Of a DNA stretch of 64,000 bases, positions 19,001-25,772 are shown one piece after another (position 1 is the first letter of the stretch; the number at the start of each line of letters is the position of its first letter). A program made the translations under genes and the position numbers. The stretch comes from Undaria pinnatifida. Lineage: Eukaryota; Sar; Phaeophyceae; Laminariales; Alariaceae. The notes under the pieces were generated by a model, which did not search any database, was not told the DNA's origin, and was given only the letters and a program-made list of their open reading frames with translations. The DNA lies in assembly GCA_012845835.1 (NCBI GenBank), contig JABAKD010000016.1, positions 4,825,919-4,889,918 on the forward strand, read 5' to 3'.

Positions 19001-21374
19001 TGGGATATGGCAAACCTAAAATCAATAATTCCTCCTATTACTATATTATTCCCTGTTTGTGCGTGTTTTTTTTTATTGTTTTTTTCCTTCCCGCCTTCAT
19101 CCATCTGCCCCCTTTTTTGTTGTTGTGTTGACTCCGGTTGTCAGGAAAGCGCGCAGTTTTGTTGACACCGGCGGCGGAGGAAGCGGTGAAGGCGATGAGC
19201 GAGCACGACGACATCTTGATTCTCAACGCTCTCAAGCTCATCGCGAGTATCGCGGCCCACCCAGGTATTGAGTTGGCCGATTGATATATATATGCTAGGG
19301 CTTTGAAGTGACTGACTATTGGCAGGGCTATGACCCGGTTGACTATAGTAACAGTAACAAACAGCAAGTCGCCGACTCGTTGTGAGTTGGCCAGGTAAGA
19401 CAGCTGCTAGTTGGTTTAAATAGGTAAGGCAGTTTTAGTTGGTTCCAATGTATTACTAGTTGATTCCAATAGGTGAGACAGTTAGTTCCTCCTGGGCTGC
19501 CCCCAACATGTAAAAGAAGTTTACTAGTTGGTTCCAATAGGTAAGACAGTTTACTAGATCCCCCTAACATGTAAAGGAAGTTTACCAGTTAGTTCCAATA
19601 GGTAACACAGTTCACTAGTTGACCCCAATATGTAAGCCAATTTACTAGTTGGTTCCAATAAGCAAGACGGTTTACTAGTCGGTTCCAGTAGGAAACACAG
19701 TTCAATTGTCGGTTCCAATAGATAAGACCAGTAGGTGAGACAGTTTACTATTTGGTTCCAGTAGGTAAGACAGTTACTAGCTAGTTCCAATAGGTAAGTC
19801 AGATACTAGTAGCCCCTCGAGAGGTGAGACTGTTTACTAGTTGGTTTCAATAGGTGAGACAGTTTACTGGTTGGTGGCAATAGGTAAGTCAGCTACTAGT
19901 TGCCCGTCAAGAGGTGAGACTGTTTACTAGTTGGTTTCAATAGATAAGACAGTTTACTAGTTGGTTTCAATAGGTAAGACAGATAACTACAATAGACGGT
20001 TTCGATAGGTAATTCAGTTCACCGGTTGCCCCCCGATAGATGAGACATTTTACTACCGGTAGTTGGTTTCACAACAGGTAAGAAAGTTTACTATTAAATA
20101 GTTGCTACCTGGTAGGTAAGAGGTAAGACAGTTTAGTACAATAGATGGTTTCAATCTAGGTAAGTCAGTTTACTATTCATAGGTTAGTTGGCTTCAATAG
20201 GTAAGACAGCTACTAGGTTAATTGGCTAGGCATTAAACGTTACCTGCGCGCGGTAATGGGCGGTATGGAGCTTTATGTTTTCTAGAGACCTCAACTGCCA
20301 CCAACTGCCGAGAGCGCGGCTAAGCAAAATAAACGGCGGGAGTCGACGAGGGAAGAAAGTGCTAAGTTGTGCTCGCGATAAAAACGGAGGCGTGTACCGT
20401 AGTGGGGAAGGGGGGAGAAGAGACTGCTTAGTTTTCCTGGATCTGAGTCACGTCTAGGGAGGGACAAGGAGAAAGAAAAAAAGCGAAGACAGTGGCTTCC
20501 CAGGGCTTTCCCCTCGCCATGTACTACGTTAACGGAATTCAGGAGCACAAAATCATAACCCCGTCTGCAGCGCGCACGCACGAAAAAAGGACAAGTATGA
20601 GTTGGCGAGAATCGGGTTCATCTTACTCTTCTACCGTTCTTAATATCATACGAGGCCGGTCTTTATGGCCGCATCAAAGCGTCTTTTTGTGGTAATATAC
20701 TTCGAAATATACGAGCTTCGGCGTAGGGAAGCCACACAGACGGTAAACATTTGCTGTCTCCTATATAGTATACTGGTATAATAGTGGTATAATAGTGGTA
20801 TACCGTATACCTGCTATTGGTTAAGAAGCCGGACTCTTTTGGGCAGGTGAAAAAAGTGGTTCCAATCGATTTTCGACCTCTCTCTTAACCCGCGCTTATG
20901 TTGAATCATTGCTTTTCTCTTGCACGGTAGCCTCAGCTGTACCATGCTCCTTTGTACCATGCTCCTTTGTACCGTGCTCCTTTGTACCATGCTCCTTTGT
21001 ACCATGATCTTTTGCACCATGCTCCTCTGTACTGAATGATGTATGCTGAAAGCCGTGCCCATGACCGCGTCTCACCCCGTCCCACCCCACCCCGCCCCAT
21101 CCCGCCCCGTCCCGCCTCGTCTCGGCCCGTCCCGGATCCACCCGTCCAACCCCGTCCCACCCCGTCCCACCCCGTCCCGTCCCGTTCCGTCCATCCCGTC
21201 CCGTCCGTTATTTGTTCGTTTGTTTGTTTGTTTGCGTTACCGGTAGACATCCGAGCGGAGCTGAAGGAGGATAAGGCATGCCTTCCCTCCATACAAACCC
21301 TCAAGAAAAGCGCGGATCCTATAATCGCAAAACACGCTTCCATCGCGTTAGAAGCCGTACTGTGGGATCCATGA
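3886..21374 (+). CDS. RSPH14: RSPH14 homologue, radial spoke head 14 (RTDR1 family), 9 exons
   Basis: This gene encodes a 354-residue protein matching RSPH14, a helical HEAT/armadillo-type repeat protein associated with axonemal radial spokes; the human protein is about 348 residues. Exons: 3886-4011, 8303-8409, 9209-9317, 10273-10375, 12591-12682, 13625-13801, 16567-16669, 19145-19264, 21247-21374. All introns are GT-AG, phases agree at every junction and the exon lengths sum to 1065 nt. The N-terminus aligns with the family through an 'AFGLGKCPKL' motif (family AYG-RALPKL), and the C-terminus ends in 'ALEAVLWDP' followed by TGA, like the family's V-EW-P end. Alternating pairs of amphipathic helices run throughout, with no signal peptide or membrane segment, as expected for a cytoplasmic/axonemal protein. 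ATG 3886 is the first in-frame ATG. Introns take up about 94 percent of the span. The assignment rests on recalled family similarity, not a search. Confidence 0.9.
4095..4365 (+). repeat. Dispersed intronic repeat, pair with 17190-17470
   Basis: Both copies share a 'ctgcggtagc/ctacggtagc' start followed by a C-tract, an internal 'aataaaacat' and a distal 'cgtgtcgagcagccatgg' segment, ending in a G-rich stretch with 'ctatc(at)cgtag(c/a)atcagt'. It is non-coding and lies in RSPH14 intron 1. A G-homopolymer lies near 4327. Confidence 0.65.
4440..4640 (+). repeat. Dispersed repeat 'attctaagaaatttctgag', copy 1
   Basis: The element contains 'gattctaagaaatttctgag', 'acgagga', an 'atatc(a/t)cacccgaaac' block and 'ttcg(c)gcaacccgac'. 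Related copies lie at 4780-5000, 5925-6130, 9800-9970 and 16757-16990, most of them in RSPH14 introns. No coding potential is seen. Confidence 0.7.
4780..5000 (+). repeat. Dispersed repeat 'attctaagaaatttctgag', copy 2
   Basis: Diverged copy of the element at 4440-4640, ending with the shared 'ctcgtgaa(a/g)tta..tgactaatgactaaccgct' segment. Confidence 0.7.
5925..6130 (+). repeat. Dispersed repeat 'attctaagaaatttctgag', copy 3
   Basis: Third copy, with the same 3' segment 'tgactaaccgct'. It is followed by a 'cagtcagcgctg...ctcagtggt' segment also seen near 2940. Confidence 0.7.
6360..6505 (+). repeat. Tandem repeat of about 16 bp, TACATGTTAATACA type
   Basis: Imperfect units of 'tacatgttagtacatgttaacaca' type run head to tail and end in a poly(T) run of 18 near 6500. 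Confidence 0.8.
6520..6813 (-). mobile_element. tRNA-derived SINE, copy A
   Basis: Read on the minus strand it begins with a tRNA-like head, 'GGTCGCCCCGGTGG', and carries a B-box-like 'GAGTTCGAATCCC' about 60 nt later. A body follows with 'agcgcgagagcgtgag', a 'gcgcgatgaaaattgaaggca' segment and a G-rich stretch. The same head and body occur at 58884-59225 and, interrupted, at 45290-46323. The 3' side of the head does not pair with its 5' end, so it is not a functional tRNA gene. Confidence 0.7.
6830..6915 (+). repeat. Dispersed repeat 'aattttgtccccaaaa'
   Basis: A shared block 'agcccc(cg)aatccctccctat...taagtaattttgtcc' occurs here, at 29905-29975, and inverted at 37405-37530 and 54262-54350. 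Confidence 0.65.
7205..7515 (+). repeat. Dispersed element with a short conserved reading frame, copy 1
   Basis: About 300 bp, closely matching an inverted copy at 15297-15615. It starts at the near-palindrome 'tggagtggccacaccaga', contains 'ccgaagtccgtcttacgagc' and ends in a C-rich stretch. A frame of about 75 codons from 7284, with the segments PKSVLRAVLG and VYGHTTTAMH, stays open in both copies although the copies differ by compensating 1-nt indels. The protein is not recognised; this may be the tail of a retroelement. Confidence 0.65.
8303..8409 (+). CDS. RSPH14: RSPH14 exon 2
   Basis: Acceptor 'ggaaacag' is followed by GTTAGG; donor ATGAG is followed by GTGATC, phase 2. It encodes SKDLEVRVNTLRVLCEEF and a following helix ending KAGLM, the first full helical repeat of the family. 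The exon is missing from simple ORF lists because its frame is short. Confidence 0.85.
8405..8790 (+). repeat. Minisatellite carrying the exon-2 donor sequence
   Basis: Imperfect units of the type 'gcgatgaggtgatcatggtgttgcaa', some interleaved with 'tatgtaaagtggttgtggtgttgc', begin directly at the exon 2/intron 2 junction. The true donor ATGAG/GTGATC is therefore the first of about seven near-identical GATGAGGT words. Confidence 0.85.
9138..9192 (+). repeat. TTG/CTG trinucleotide microsatellite
   Basis: A run of TTG with interspersed CTG lies immediately upstream of the exon 3 acceptor and provides its pyrimidine-rich tract. Confidence 0.9.
9209..9317 (+). CDS. RSPH14: RSPH14 exon 3
   Basis: Acceptor 'acatttcag' is followed by CACTTTGCC; donor CTCCAG is followed by GTGAAA, ending in phase 0. 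It encodes STLPKMTLDLDLDTRIFSSK and the following helix to RTALLQ. The first codon is split with exon 2 and reads Ser. Confidence 0.85.
9541..9592 (+). pseudogene. Partial duplicate of the RSPH14 exon 4 acceptor and 5' end
   Basis: The segment 'gtgcattacaggcgaaggc' and what follows mirror 'gtgcatggcaggcgaaggc' at the true exon 4 start (10273), about 0.73 kb downstream. The duplicated AG keeps its position. The first ten exon-4 codons are matched with only synonymous differences plus one inserted in-frame codon; similarity then fades. Confidence 0.65.
9800..9970 (+). repeat. Dispersed repeat 'attctaa..tttc..gagct', copy 4
   Basis: Diverged copy of the element at 4440-4640, recognisable from 'cagcagattctaa', 'gaggacgaggccaatatctcacccgaaa' and 'cgcgcaacccgacca'. 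Confidence 0.65.
10273..10375 (+). CDS. RSPH14: RSPH14 exon 4
   Basis: Acceptor 'catggcag' is followed by GCGAAG; donor GACCCGG is followed by GTGAGA, phase 1. It encodes KAPATVFPALDDDSVHVRGN and VYEALASASITDP, corresponding to the family segment in which a repeat helix follows a 'L-L-D' turn. Confidence 0.85.
10700..11218 (+). repeat. Satellite of ACCGGGTAAA-type units
   Basis: A degenerate array of roughly 10-bp units (accgggtaaa, accggataaa and variants) lies in intron 4. Many units read CCGG/GTAAA, resembling the exon 4 donor CCCGG/GTGAGA. A long C-run interrupts the array near 11078. Confidence 0.85.
11219..11606 (+). mobile_element. Miniature LTR retrotransposon (TRIM), copy 1
   Basis: Two related direct repeats of about 86 bp (about 11219-11306 and 11521-11606) bracket an internal region of about 215 bp. 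The first LTR is followed by a 'TGGCGTCGTCGG' priming-site-like segment and a tRNA-like 'GTGGGTTCGAATCCCACC'. The purine-rich 'gagggaagag' sits directly before the second LTR (TGTTACAAGG). No gag or pol is present. Nested in RSPH14 intron 4. Confidence 0.75.
12320..12400 (+). repeat. Tandem repeat 'accgtggtat'
   Basis: Imperfect units of 'taccgtggtat' and 'tagacggtaccgtgg' in intron 4. Confidence 0.7.
12490..12572 (+). repeat. CTGT/CTGC microsatellite
   Basis: Runs of tctgtctgcctgtctg just upstream of exon 5 contribute pyrimidine-rich sequence before the acceptor. Confidence 0.85.
12591..12682 (+). CDS. RSPH14: RSPH14 exon 5
   Basis: Acceptor 'gtcgttgcag' is followed by GCACATGC; donor TTAAGG is followed by GTGAGA, phase 0. 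It encodes TCALVEVGYPAKLVDKAVKE and TPELQPLALR, matching the family segment that begins after a conserved 'G-L-LVE-G-IP-LV'. Confidence 0.85.
12690..12890 (+). repeat. G-rich minisatellite
   Basis: Units such as 'gatcggaggggggga' are repeated in intron 5; the run is almost devoid of pyrimidines and could form G-quadruplexes. The glycine- or proline-rich frames across it are compositional artefacts. Confidence 0.85.
12879..12965 (+). repeat. Dispersed repeat 'tgatcattgaccacgcat', copy 1
   Basis: The block 'catttgatcattgaccacgc' through 'gagcaccgttcctactc' follows a poly(G) stretch. The same arrangement occurs at 42595-42665 and, inverted with poly(C), at 28080-28205. These copies are in introns of both genes and in the interval between them. 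Confidence 0.75.
13300..13505 (+). repeat. G-rich minisatellite
   Basis: Second purine-dominated array in intron 5, with 'gaggggg' type units. Confidence 0.85.
13625..13801 (+). CDS. RSPH14: RSPH14 exon 6
   Basis: Acceptor 'ggcgtcacag' is followed by GTCCTTCGC; donor ATTCAG is followed by GTGTAG, phase 0. This is the longest exon (59 codons), encoding two helical repeats including VETLIGLLGEERPPEVQREA and TLASACFDDMAKIIAIQ. Confidence 0.88.
13876..13995 (+). pseudogene. Partial duplicate of RSPH14 exon 6 end plus intron start
   Basis: The sequence from 'ctggcgtccgcttgcttcg' onward copies 'ctggcctcagcttgcttcg' of exon 6, then continues through the splice position into the first part of intron 6 at an offset of about 135 bp. 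The copy has a 1-nt deletion after the ACF codons, and the donor GT is changed to GC. It is a tandem duplication spanning the exon/intron boundary. Confidence 0.75.
14245..14300 (+). repeat. Dispersed segment 'tggataccaggtcc'
   Basis: 'gtggataccaggtcc' followed by 'agat(t/c)gtaccgcct' occurs here and at 28678-28725. Confidence 0.6.
14425..15175 (+). repeat. Degenerate telomere-like (CCCTAA) satellite in intron 6
   Basis: Stretches of CCCTAA and CCCTACCC-type hexamers alternate with a unit 'ccgaaaccccaagctacgct' plus 'aaaaccggtataatagtgtc', giving a higher-order period of about 115-130 bp with four to five copies. It lies between exons 6 and 7 of RSPH14. Confidence 0.88.
15297..15615 (-). repeat. 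Dispersed element with a short conserved reading frame, copy 2
   Basis: Inverted copy of 7205-7515, sharing the 'VYGHTTTAMH' frame on the minus strand, the C-rich end (G-rich here at 15330) and the 'ctggtgtggccactcca' end. A diverged fragment ('ggcctatggtctcaagactaa') lies near 16230. Confidence 0.65.
15900..16060 (+). repeat. G-rich / GGA-rich minisatellite
   Basis: Purine-only stretches of ggagggggg and aggaggag type in intron 6. Confidence 0.85.
16567..16669 (+). CDS. RSPH14: RSPH14 exon 7
   Basis: Acceptor 'gcatgacag' is followed by AACGACGG; donor GATGCCG is followed by GTAAGT, a consensus donor, phase 1. It encodes NDGVAMLASLLAVRSVEVRS and AAMGALMMITTVDA, aligning with the family's 'LV-LL-D---EV--NAAGALM' repeat. 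Confidence 0.88.
16757..16990 (+). repeat. Dispersed repeat 'attctaagaaatttctgag', copy 5
   Basis: Intronic copy starting 'gggtgcagcagattctaagaa', diverging toward its 3' end. Confidence 0.65.
17190..17470 (+). repeat. Dispersed intronic repeat, pair with 4095-4365
   Basis: Shares 'gcggtagccccccc', 'aataaaacat', 'gtgtcgagcagccatgg' and the closing 'actatcatcgtagcatcagt' block with the copy in intron 1. Confidence 0.65.
17670..17838 (+). repeat. Tandem repeat 'ctatactccaa' (11 bp)
   Basis: Two runs of perfect or near-perfect 11-bp units are separated and followed by 'ttgactattatatatagctcatatata', itself duplicated. Confidence 0.92.
17839..17885 (+). pseudogene. Partial duplicate of RSPH14 exon 7 end with donor
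   Basis: 'gttgatgccggtcagtcagatgc' copies 'gtagatgccggtaagtcagatgc' at the true exon 7 donor, 1.2 kb upstream. The preceding codons read M-V-M-T-P-S-V-D-A against the exon's M-M-I-T-T-V-D-A, a one-codon in-frame insertion. The donor GTAAGT has become GTCAGT. Confidence 0.65.
18440..18960 (+). repeat. Tandem array of about 85-bp GATCTAGAT-rich units
   Basis: Four clear units of 'cataacgtcagacacaagat' plus 'ctactgtagatgatctagat' and variants, decaying into gatctgtct words at the end. Confidence 0.9.
19145..19264 (+). CDS. RSPH14: RSPH14 exon 8
   Basis: Acceptor 'ggttgtcag' is followed by GAAAGC; donor CACCCAG is followed by GTATTG, phase 1. It encodes KRAVLLTPAAEEAVKAMSEH and DDILILNALKLIASIAAHP, matching the family's late repeat with a conserved 'LNA-K-L--LA--P'. 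Confidence 0.88.
19376..20220 (+). repeat. About 30-bp satellite with donor-like AGGTAAGA in each unit
   Basis: Some 25-30 units of 'ttggttccaataggtaagac' plus 'agtttactag' type occupy much of intron 8. Most units contain AGGTAAGA or AGGTGAGA, close to the 5' splice-site consensus. The first unit begins 'gagttggccaggtaagac', reminiscent of the exon 8 junction 'ccaggtattgagttggcc'. Confidence 0.88.
20285..20520 (+). mobile_element. SINE body fragment (headless)
   Basis: Shares 'ctgccgagagcgc', 'gagtcgacgagggaagaaa', 'ctcgcgataaaaa..gaggc' and a G-rich stretch with the SINE body at 58990-59220; the tRNA-like head is missing. Confidence 0.6.
20935..21035 (+). repeat. Tandem repeat 'accatgctcctttgt' (15 bp)
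   Basis: Six units with single-base variants in intron 8; the minus frame reads a repeated M-V-Q-R-S, a repeat artefact. Confidence 0.92.
21070..21215 (+). repeat. CCCCGTCCCA-type satellite
   Basis: Short C-rich units (ccccgtcccac) directly precede exon 9 and give it a pyrimidine-rich upstream region. Confidence 0.88.
21247..21374 (+). CDS. RSPH14: RSPH14 exon 9 (C-terminus and stop)
   Basis: Acceptor 'gttaccggtag' is followed by ACATCC; the reading frame ends in TGA at 21372-21374. It encodes DIRAELKEDKACLPSIQTLK and a final helix, closing with ALEAVLWDP. This C-terminal helix is among the clearest family matches. Confidence 0.9.
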
Positions 21375-21389
21375 TGTTCGATCGTCGCA

Positions 21390-21450
21390 CAGTAGCAGTA
21401 GCAGTAGCAGTAGCAGTAGCAGTAGCAGTAGCAGTAGCAGTAGCAGTAGT
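21390..21450 (+). repeat. CAGTAG hexamer microsatellite
   Basis: About ten perfect cagtag/tagcag units just beyond the RSPH14 stop codon, probably in its 3' untranslated region or immediate flank. Confidence 0.92.
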
Positions 21451-21454
21451 GGTT

Positions 21455-21640
21455 CCTCTATAGTGCCGATAATGTGCACTATAGAGGGAAGCACCGGCAC
21501 CATATAGCGGAAACCGGCACATGTCAACATACTGCCACTATAGGTTACAGTATTCTCATATGTGGCAAACGACTCCGCAGGCACTGTAGCGGGCAACCGA
21601 CACTACCTAATCGGGACTATAGAGGGGCCTCAACCGTGTC
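21455..21640. repeat. CTATAGTGC palindromic repeat, copy 1
   Basis: 'ctctatagtgccg' faces 'gcactatagaggg', with internal 'accggcac' words. Related stretches lie at 24775-24890, 27495-27630, 27895-27955 and 40590-40725, suggesting a MITE-like or fold-back repeat. Confidence 0.55.
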
Positions 21641-21689
21641 ATCGTACCGCATTGGAGATGGAATTGGGGCGCCCGATGAACCATGATGT

Positions 21690-22813
21690 GTGATGCATGC
21701 ACAATTAATATATCAGTCGCATGAATATGAATTGCATCATCTTGACAGAGGGGTGCGGTTGGAGGTTGCGCTGCTGTCGGCAGGAATTTGAAGCACATAA
21801 AAGACAAGAAGGTTGGCGCGGACTGCGCGCTAGAGGTGTAACACTCTTTTCTGGCCATTTTTGCTTTCAGAAATAACTGGGGCTCGTTAGCCCACCCAAA
21901 AACGTATGAAATGCCAAATCTTGTGTTGCACTACAGTGGTGTACCCATTTTAAGACCACCCCGTGACAAGCCAATAAACCTGGTCTTATCTTTACTTTCG
22001 TCTTATCCCTCTCTAAGACCGTCATGGCCTTAATTAATCCGGGATAAGACCGAAAACAAGACCGAAAACGGTCTTGAATCGGAGGTAACTGCCATGCACG
22101 CGATAGCTTGTGGGCTGCCTTTGGGCCGAGTTAGGGGCCGTGCATAACGTGCACAGGCGTTATTTTACCGGGTCAGGGGATAAGGGGTAATTTGGTCTCA
22201 CCTGTTTATTTTTTGGTGACAAGCCGATTTTTCTGGTTTTAACTCTAACATGGTGTTAAACCGAATGGTCTTAAAATGAGTATACCATTGCAATGACGTT
22301 TTTTTTTGTATAGCTAGGCCATGCGTGGGTTTTCCGGTGGCGCTTTAGCTCAGTCTTACTCTAAGTCACTTCTTGGGCGAGGTTTAGAGAGCTCTTCAAG
22401 GCGCCACCCTCCGAAGGCAAAAACGGTTCACCTGTACCTTGTATACCGTAAAAGTATGAACAGCATGTATGTTTCATAATGTGTTTAGACAAACGTGAAT
22501 CGTCCGGATGTATTGTCTAGTCATGTATCCTGGGACAGGACAACGAAGCGCAGATGTCTATGCATATAACATACACCGTATGGTATGCATTTTTTTACTT
22601 CATTTTCGTCAAGCTTTTCAAGCATTGCTACCCGGTATATACAGTACTGTATGCGTTTTTTTTTTTTGAAGAGGGTGGGGCCGAGCCGTTCTAGCGAACA
22701 GCTTCAAGGAAAAGGAGTAGAAACGAACCTCCCATACTTGCGAGAATCCTCCTGATGAACAAAAAAAATACCAGGTAAGTATTTAAGTTAAGTCGAGCTA
22801 CTGCTGTAGATAC
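21690..22813. other. Intergenic stretch, no gene recognised
   Basis: Between RSPH14 and the first minus-oriented TRIM I see only short frames without recognisable domains, a 'gaccgaaaacaagaccgaaaac' direct repeat near 22050, and AT-rich sequence. Confidence 0.35.
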
Positions 22814-23195
22814 TGTTAAGGTATTAGTGGGGTATTAGTCCGTTTGACCGCTTGCAAAAAAAGGTTAACCAGTAGCTTACCCAAACGAAGCTTTATAACA
22901 CTCTCCCCCACCTGAAACGGCGGGATAGCAGGTCGGCCGGATATACGGGCGGACCTGTCAATATCCAAGCCGTTTCATTTCCTGGGTATACTGGGGAGAG
23001 TATTTTTCAAGTTCGACATGGGGAAAGTCTGAAAAAGTTCATTATTGTGGATGGTGGGATTTGAACCCACGACCCCAAAAAAACATGGTTTGTCGACGAC
23101 GCCATTCGTTAAGGTATTAGTGGGGAATTAGTCCGTTTGACCACTTGCAAAAGGTTAACCAACAGCTTACATTACCCAAACTAAGCCTTATAACA
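22814..23195 (-). mobile_element. Miniature LTR retrotransposon (TRIM), copy 2
   Basis: Reverse-oriented 382-bp copy. The left LTR (22814-22900) starts TGTTAAGG and ends TATAACA; the right LTR (about 23107-23195) has lost the initial T of TG. The interior contains the tRNA-like 'tgggatttgaacccacga' and 'gtcgacgacgcca'. No coding region. Confidence 0.82.
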
Positions 23196-23259
23196 CATGG
23201 CGACTGACGTCGTGGCAGCCGGGGTCGAGCCATCATCCAACTGTCATGCCCATCGATGA

Positions 23260-23985
23260 TTTATCTGACCCTGGCTTGACGACACATCGAACTGCTGGCC
23301 ACTAGAAGAGCATCATCATGCAGGAGTTTTCGTGCTTTCGATTTATGTGAGTACCCCGACCGGTGTCTATTCTGTTCGAAGCAGAAAAGGAGAAGAATCC
23401 CAAAAAAGAACAAATAAAGAAGACTAAAAAATGCAACATGATGAGATTTGTAGAAGACTAAGTAATAAGAACGAGAAGGATACGAAACGGGGCACCACAC
23501 AGACAGATGCATCGCCATTCTGTCCCCCGTCCCCTCCATCTAACATCTCGCGTGGTATTCCATGAAATCCTGCGGGAGGAGAACGCCTAACTTTGTCGAT
23601 GACACCGGGTGTCATTGCCATACATGGATAGATGCCAAAGCGTCGCCCCCGCTTCCCTCCCGCCGATTCGTAAAAAATATCACGCGCACGGCCACAAAGC
23701 AAAAACAAAAAAAAAAATGAGCCAATATTTCCCCTCATGATGACACTAAAAAATACCCACATGGAACCCCCACCCTCCCTCCCATCCCGCCCCCCCGCCT
23801 CCGTCTACGCCTACCGAAATAGAAAAAACCAAAGAAGCAATCGGCCTCATCGCTTCCGTGAGTCTGGCTCTGGGCACTACTGTAGTGTACAAAACACACC
23901 TTCTATATAGACAGAATGACGCCTGCTACTCGCATGTGATATATTGATAGAAATATATAGATTAATTGGAATTCAAGCCAGGTGA
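23260..23985. other. Unassigned sequence
   Basis: Frames here are short. The segment 23812-23865 reads TEIEKTKEAIGLIAS before a GTGAGT, which looks exon-like, but no partner exon or family was found. Confidence 0.3.
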
Positions 23986-24215
23986 ATTCAATTCGATTCG
24001 ATTCGATTCAATTGAAGCCAATCCAATTCAATCCAATTCAATTCAATTTAATTCAATTCAGTTCAATCCAATTCAAATCCAATCTAATTCAATTGTCAAA
24101 TTCAATTCAATTGAATTCAATTCAATTTCAATAGTTCAATTCAATAAATTCCAATTCATTTTAAATCAATTCAATTCGATTTAATTCAATTCATTTCATT
24201 TCAACTATTGGTCCC
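23985..24215 (+). repeat. AATTC pentamer satellite
   Basis: Near-continuous (caatt)n / (aattc)n array; a second block lies at 24535-24610 after unique sequence. Confidence 0.92.
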
Positions 24216-24534
24216 GAGCTGTCGGGTTTGATCAATCTCCACTTGTGATATGATCAACCATTCATTACGGAGAGTTGGGACACCAGAGAAAACGTGTATT
24301 ACCTGTCAGCCCGCAATCGCGGGGAGACAGATCCTACACGGTCAAACCCGAGGCTGACCGACGATCCGCAGCCTCGGGGAGGCCATTTATCAACTCACAA
24401 ACCTACTACTGCGCGCAATGATCTCAGAGCAAGCAGCTGTTGTATCCGTTTTACCTTCAAAAAGATGCAAAATCCAAATAATAATAAGAAACCCGGGTAT
24501 GCATTCCGGATGTCCCCTGACGATCACTCAGCTC

Positions 24535-24610
24535 AACTCAATTCAACTCAATTCACTCCAATTCAATTCAACTCTTGAAATTCAATCCAATTCAATCCAA
24601 TTCAACTCGG
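24535..24610 (+). repeat. AATTC pentamer satellite, second block
   Basis: Same pentamer as the block at 23985-24215. Confidence 0.88.
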
Positions 24611-24774
24611 TTTACGGAGAGAAAGAGCTTCTGATCAATCCAAGGGAGGACAAGCAGGATGACAATAGCCCAATACAACACATAATACAATACATATAGT
24701 GGGGGGAGGCTCCCAATACGGAGTGCTGATTGCATAGCGCCACTTCCCTCTTCTATACTGCGTGTTTCATCGCT

Positions 24775-24890
24775 CGGCACTGGGCACCATTGGAACTCTC
24801 TACAGAGTAACCCTATTCCCAATAGTGAGTATCGGTGCCCTGAATAGTGCCAGTATATTGGACCGGCACCACACCGGCACTACTAGTGAG
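24775..24890. repeat. CTATAGTGC-type repeat, copy 2
   Basis: Contains 'ggtgccctgaatagtgcc' and 'ggcaccacaccggcactac', related to the fold-back sequence at 21455-21640. Confidence 0.5.
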
Positions 24891-25194
24891 AGCCAGCCCC
24901 TCGCTGTAATCATGAGCCGTCGTTTCTCGTTGTCCACGGCCCACGCTTCGTCCAACCAAATATTGCTTACTACCTGGTACCCAGGTCTCGCTCCACACTC
25001 ATCCATCTTGAATTGTACAAGTTGTGTAATTAGGCGGGGGGCGACCGCTAGATAGCCAGACAGCCCCAGACAACAACGGCGACCTCCAAAAAAGGCCAGA
25101 CCAGGCAGGCGGGATAGCCGAGCATGGCAGCCAACAACACGAGGAGGCTTTTTTCGCCTAGGAGGGTACTGCCTCATTGTCGCTCCAGCACTAG

Positions 25195-25310
25195 GAGTAG
25201 TAGTAGCAGCAGTAGTAGCAGTAGTAGCAGCAGTAGCAGTAGCAGTAGCAGTAGCAGTAGCAATAGCAGTAGTAGCAGTAGGAGTAAGAGTGGTAGTAGT
25301 AGGGGGCCAT
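25195..25310 (+). repeat. AGTAGC/AGC microsatellite
   Basis: Long run of (agtagc)n and (agt)n variants; serine-rich and alanine/threonine-rich frames over it are artefacts. It is followed by a 'gcggtatcgctaccgcctt' hairpin near 25345. Confidence 0.9.
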
Positions 25311-25772
25311 CGGTAAGTAAGGCGGTCTGGGTAGTAATAAGGCGGTATCGCTACCGCCTTAAGTAACAAGGCGGTCACAATCGCTTGGCGCGACTGGGGG
25401 AACTGAGGAACATTGCTCTCATTGACCTAGAGATAGGGTATATACAAGGCGGCTTCCCCCAACAAGGCTGCCGTCATGTTTTGTTGTTGTTTTGGCACAT
25501 CCCCGGCTTAGTGGTGGACCAATGCTGCATATTGTTGTATACTGTTGTATACTGTAGTATACTGTAGTATACTGTAGACCAAACAATACGCGGCGTACGG
25601 CAGGGGCGGGTCATTGTTGGGACCTTCTCTTTTTTGTTCGAGGTGGCTCACTCGCGCGATCCTGCCGGCGACGCCATGTGTAACAAGAGAGAGGGTCTGT
25701 TACGGACACAGGCCACCCTTTCTTTGCAGGTTTCTCTCTGCTAACGATATAGGCAGGTTCCACGTTGGTCAC

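Noticed and set aside
19376-20220. CRISPR-like array of regularly spaced repeats
   Set aside because: Units are imperfect throughout with no distinct spacers, lie in a eukaryotic intron, and no cas genes are nearby.
23812-23865. Isolated exon-like piece TEIEKTKEAIGLIAS with a GTGAGT donor
   Set aside because: No acceptor of quality, no partner exons and no recognised family; kept only as a remark.
25124-25366. Serine-rich protein
   Set aside because: The frame is created by an AGC/AGT microsatellite; no start context, splice partners or non-repeat sequence support it.
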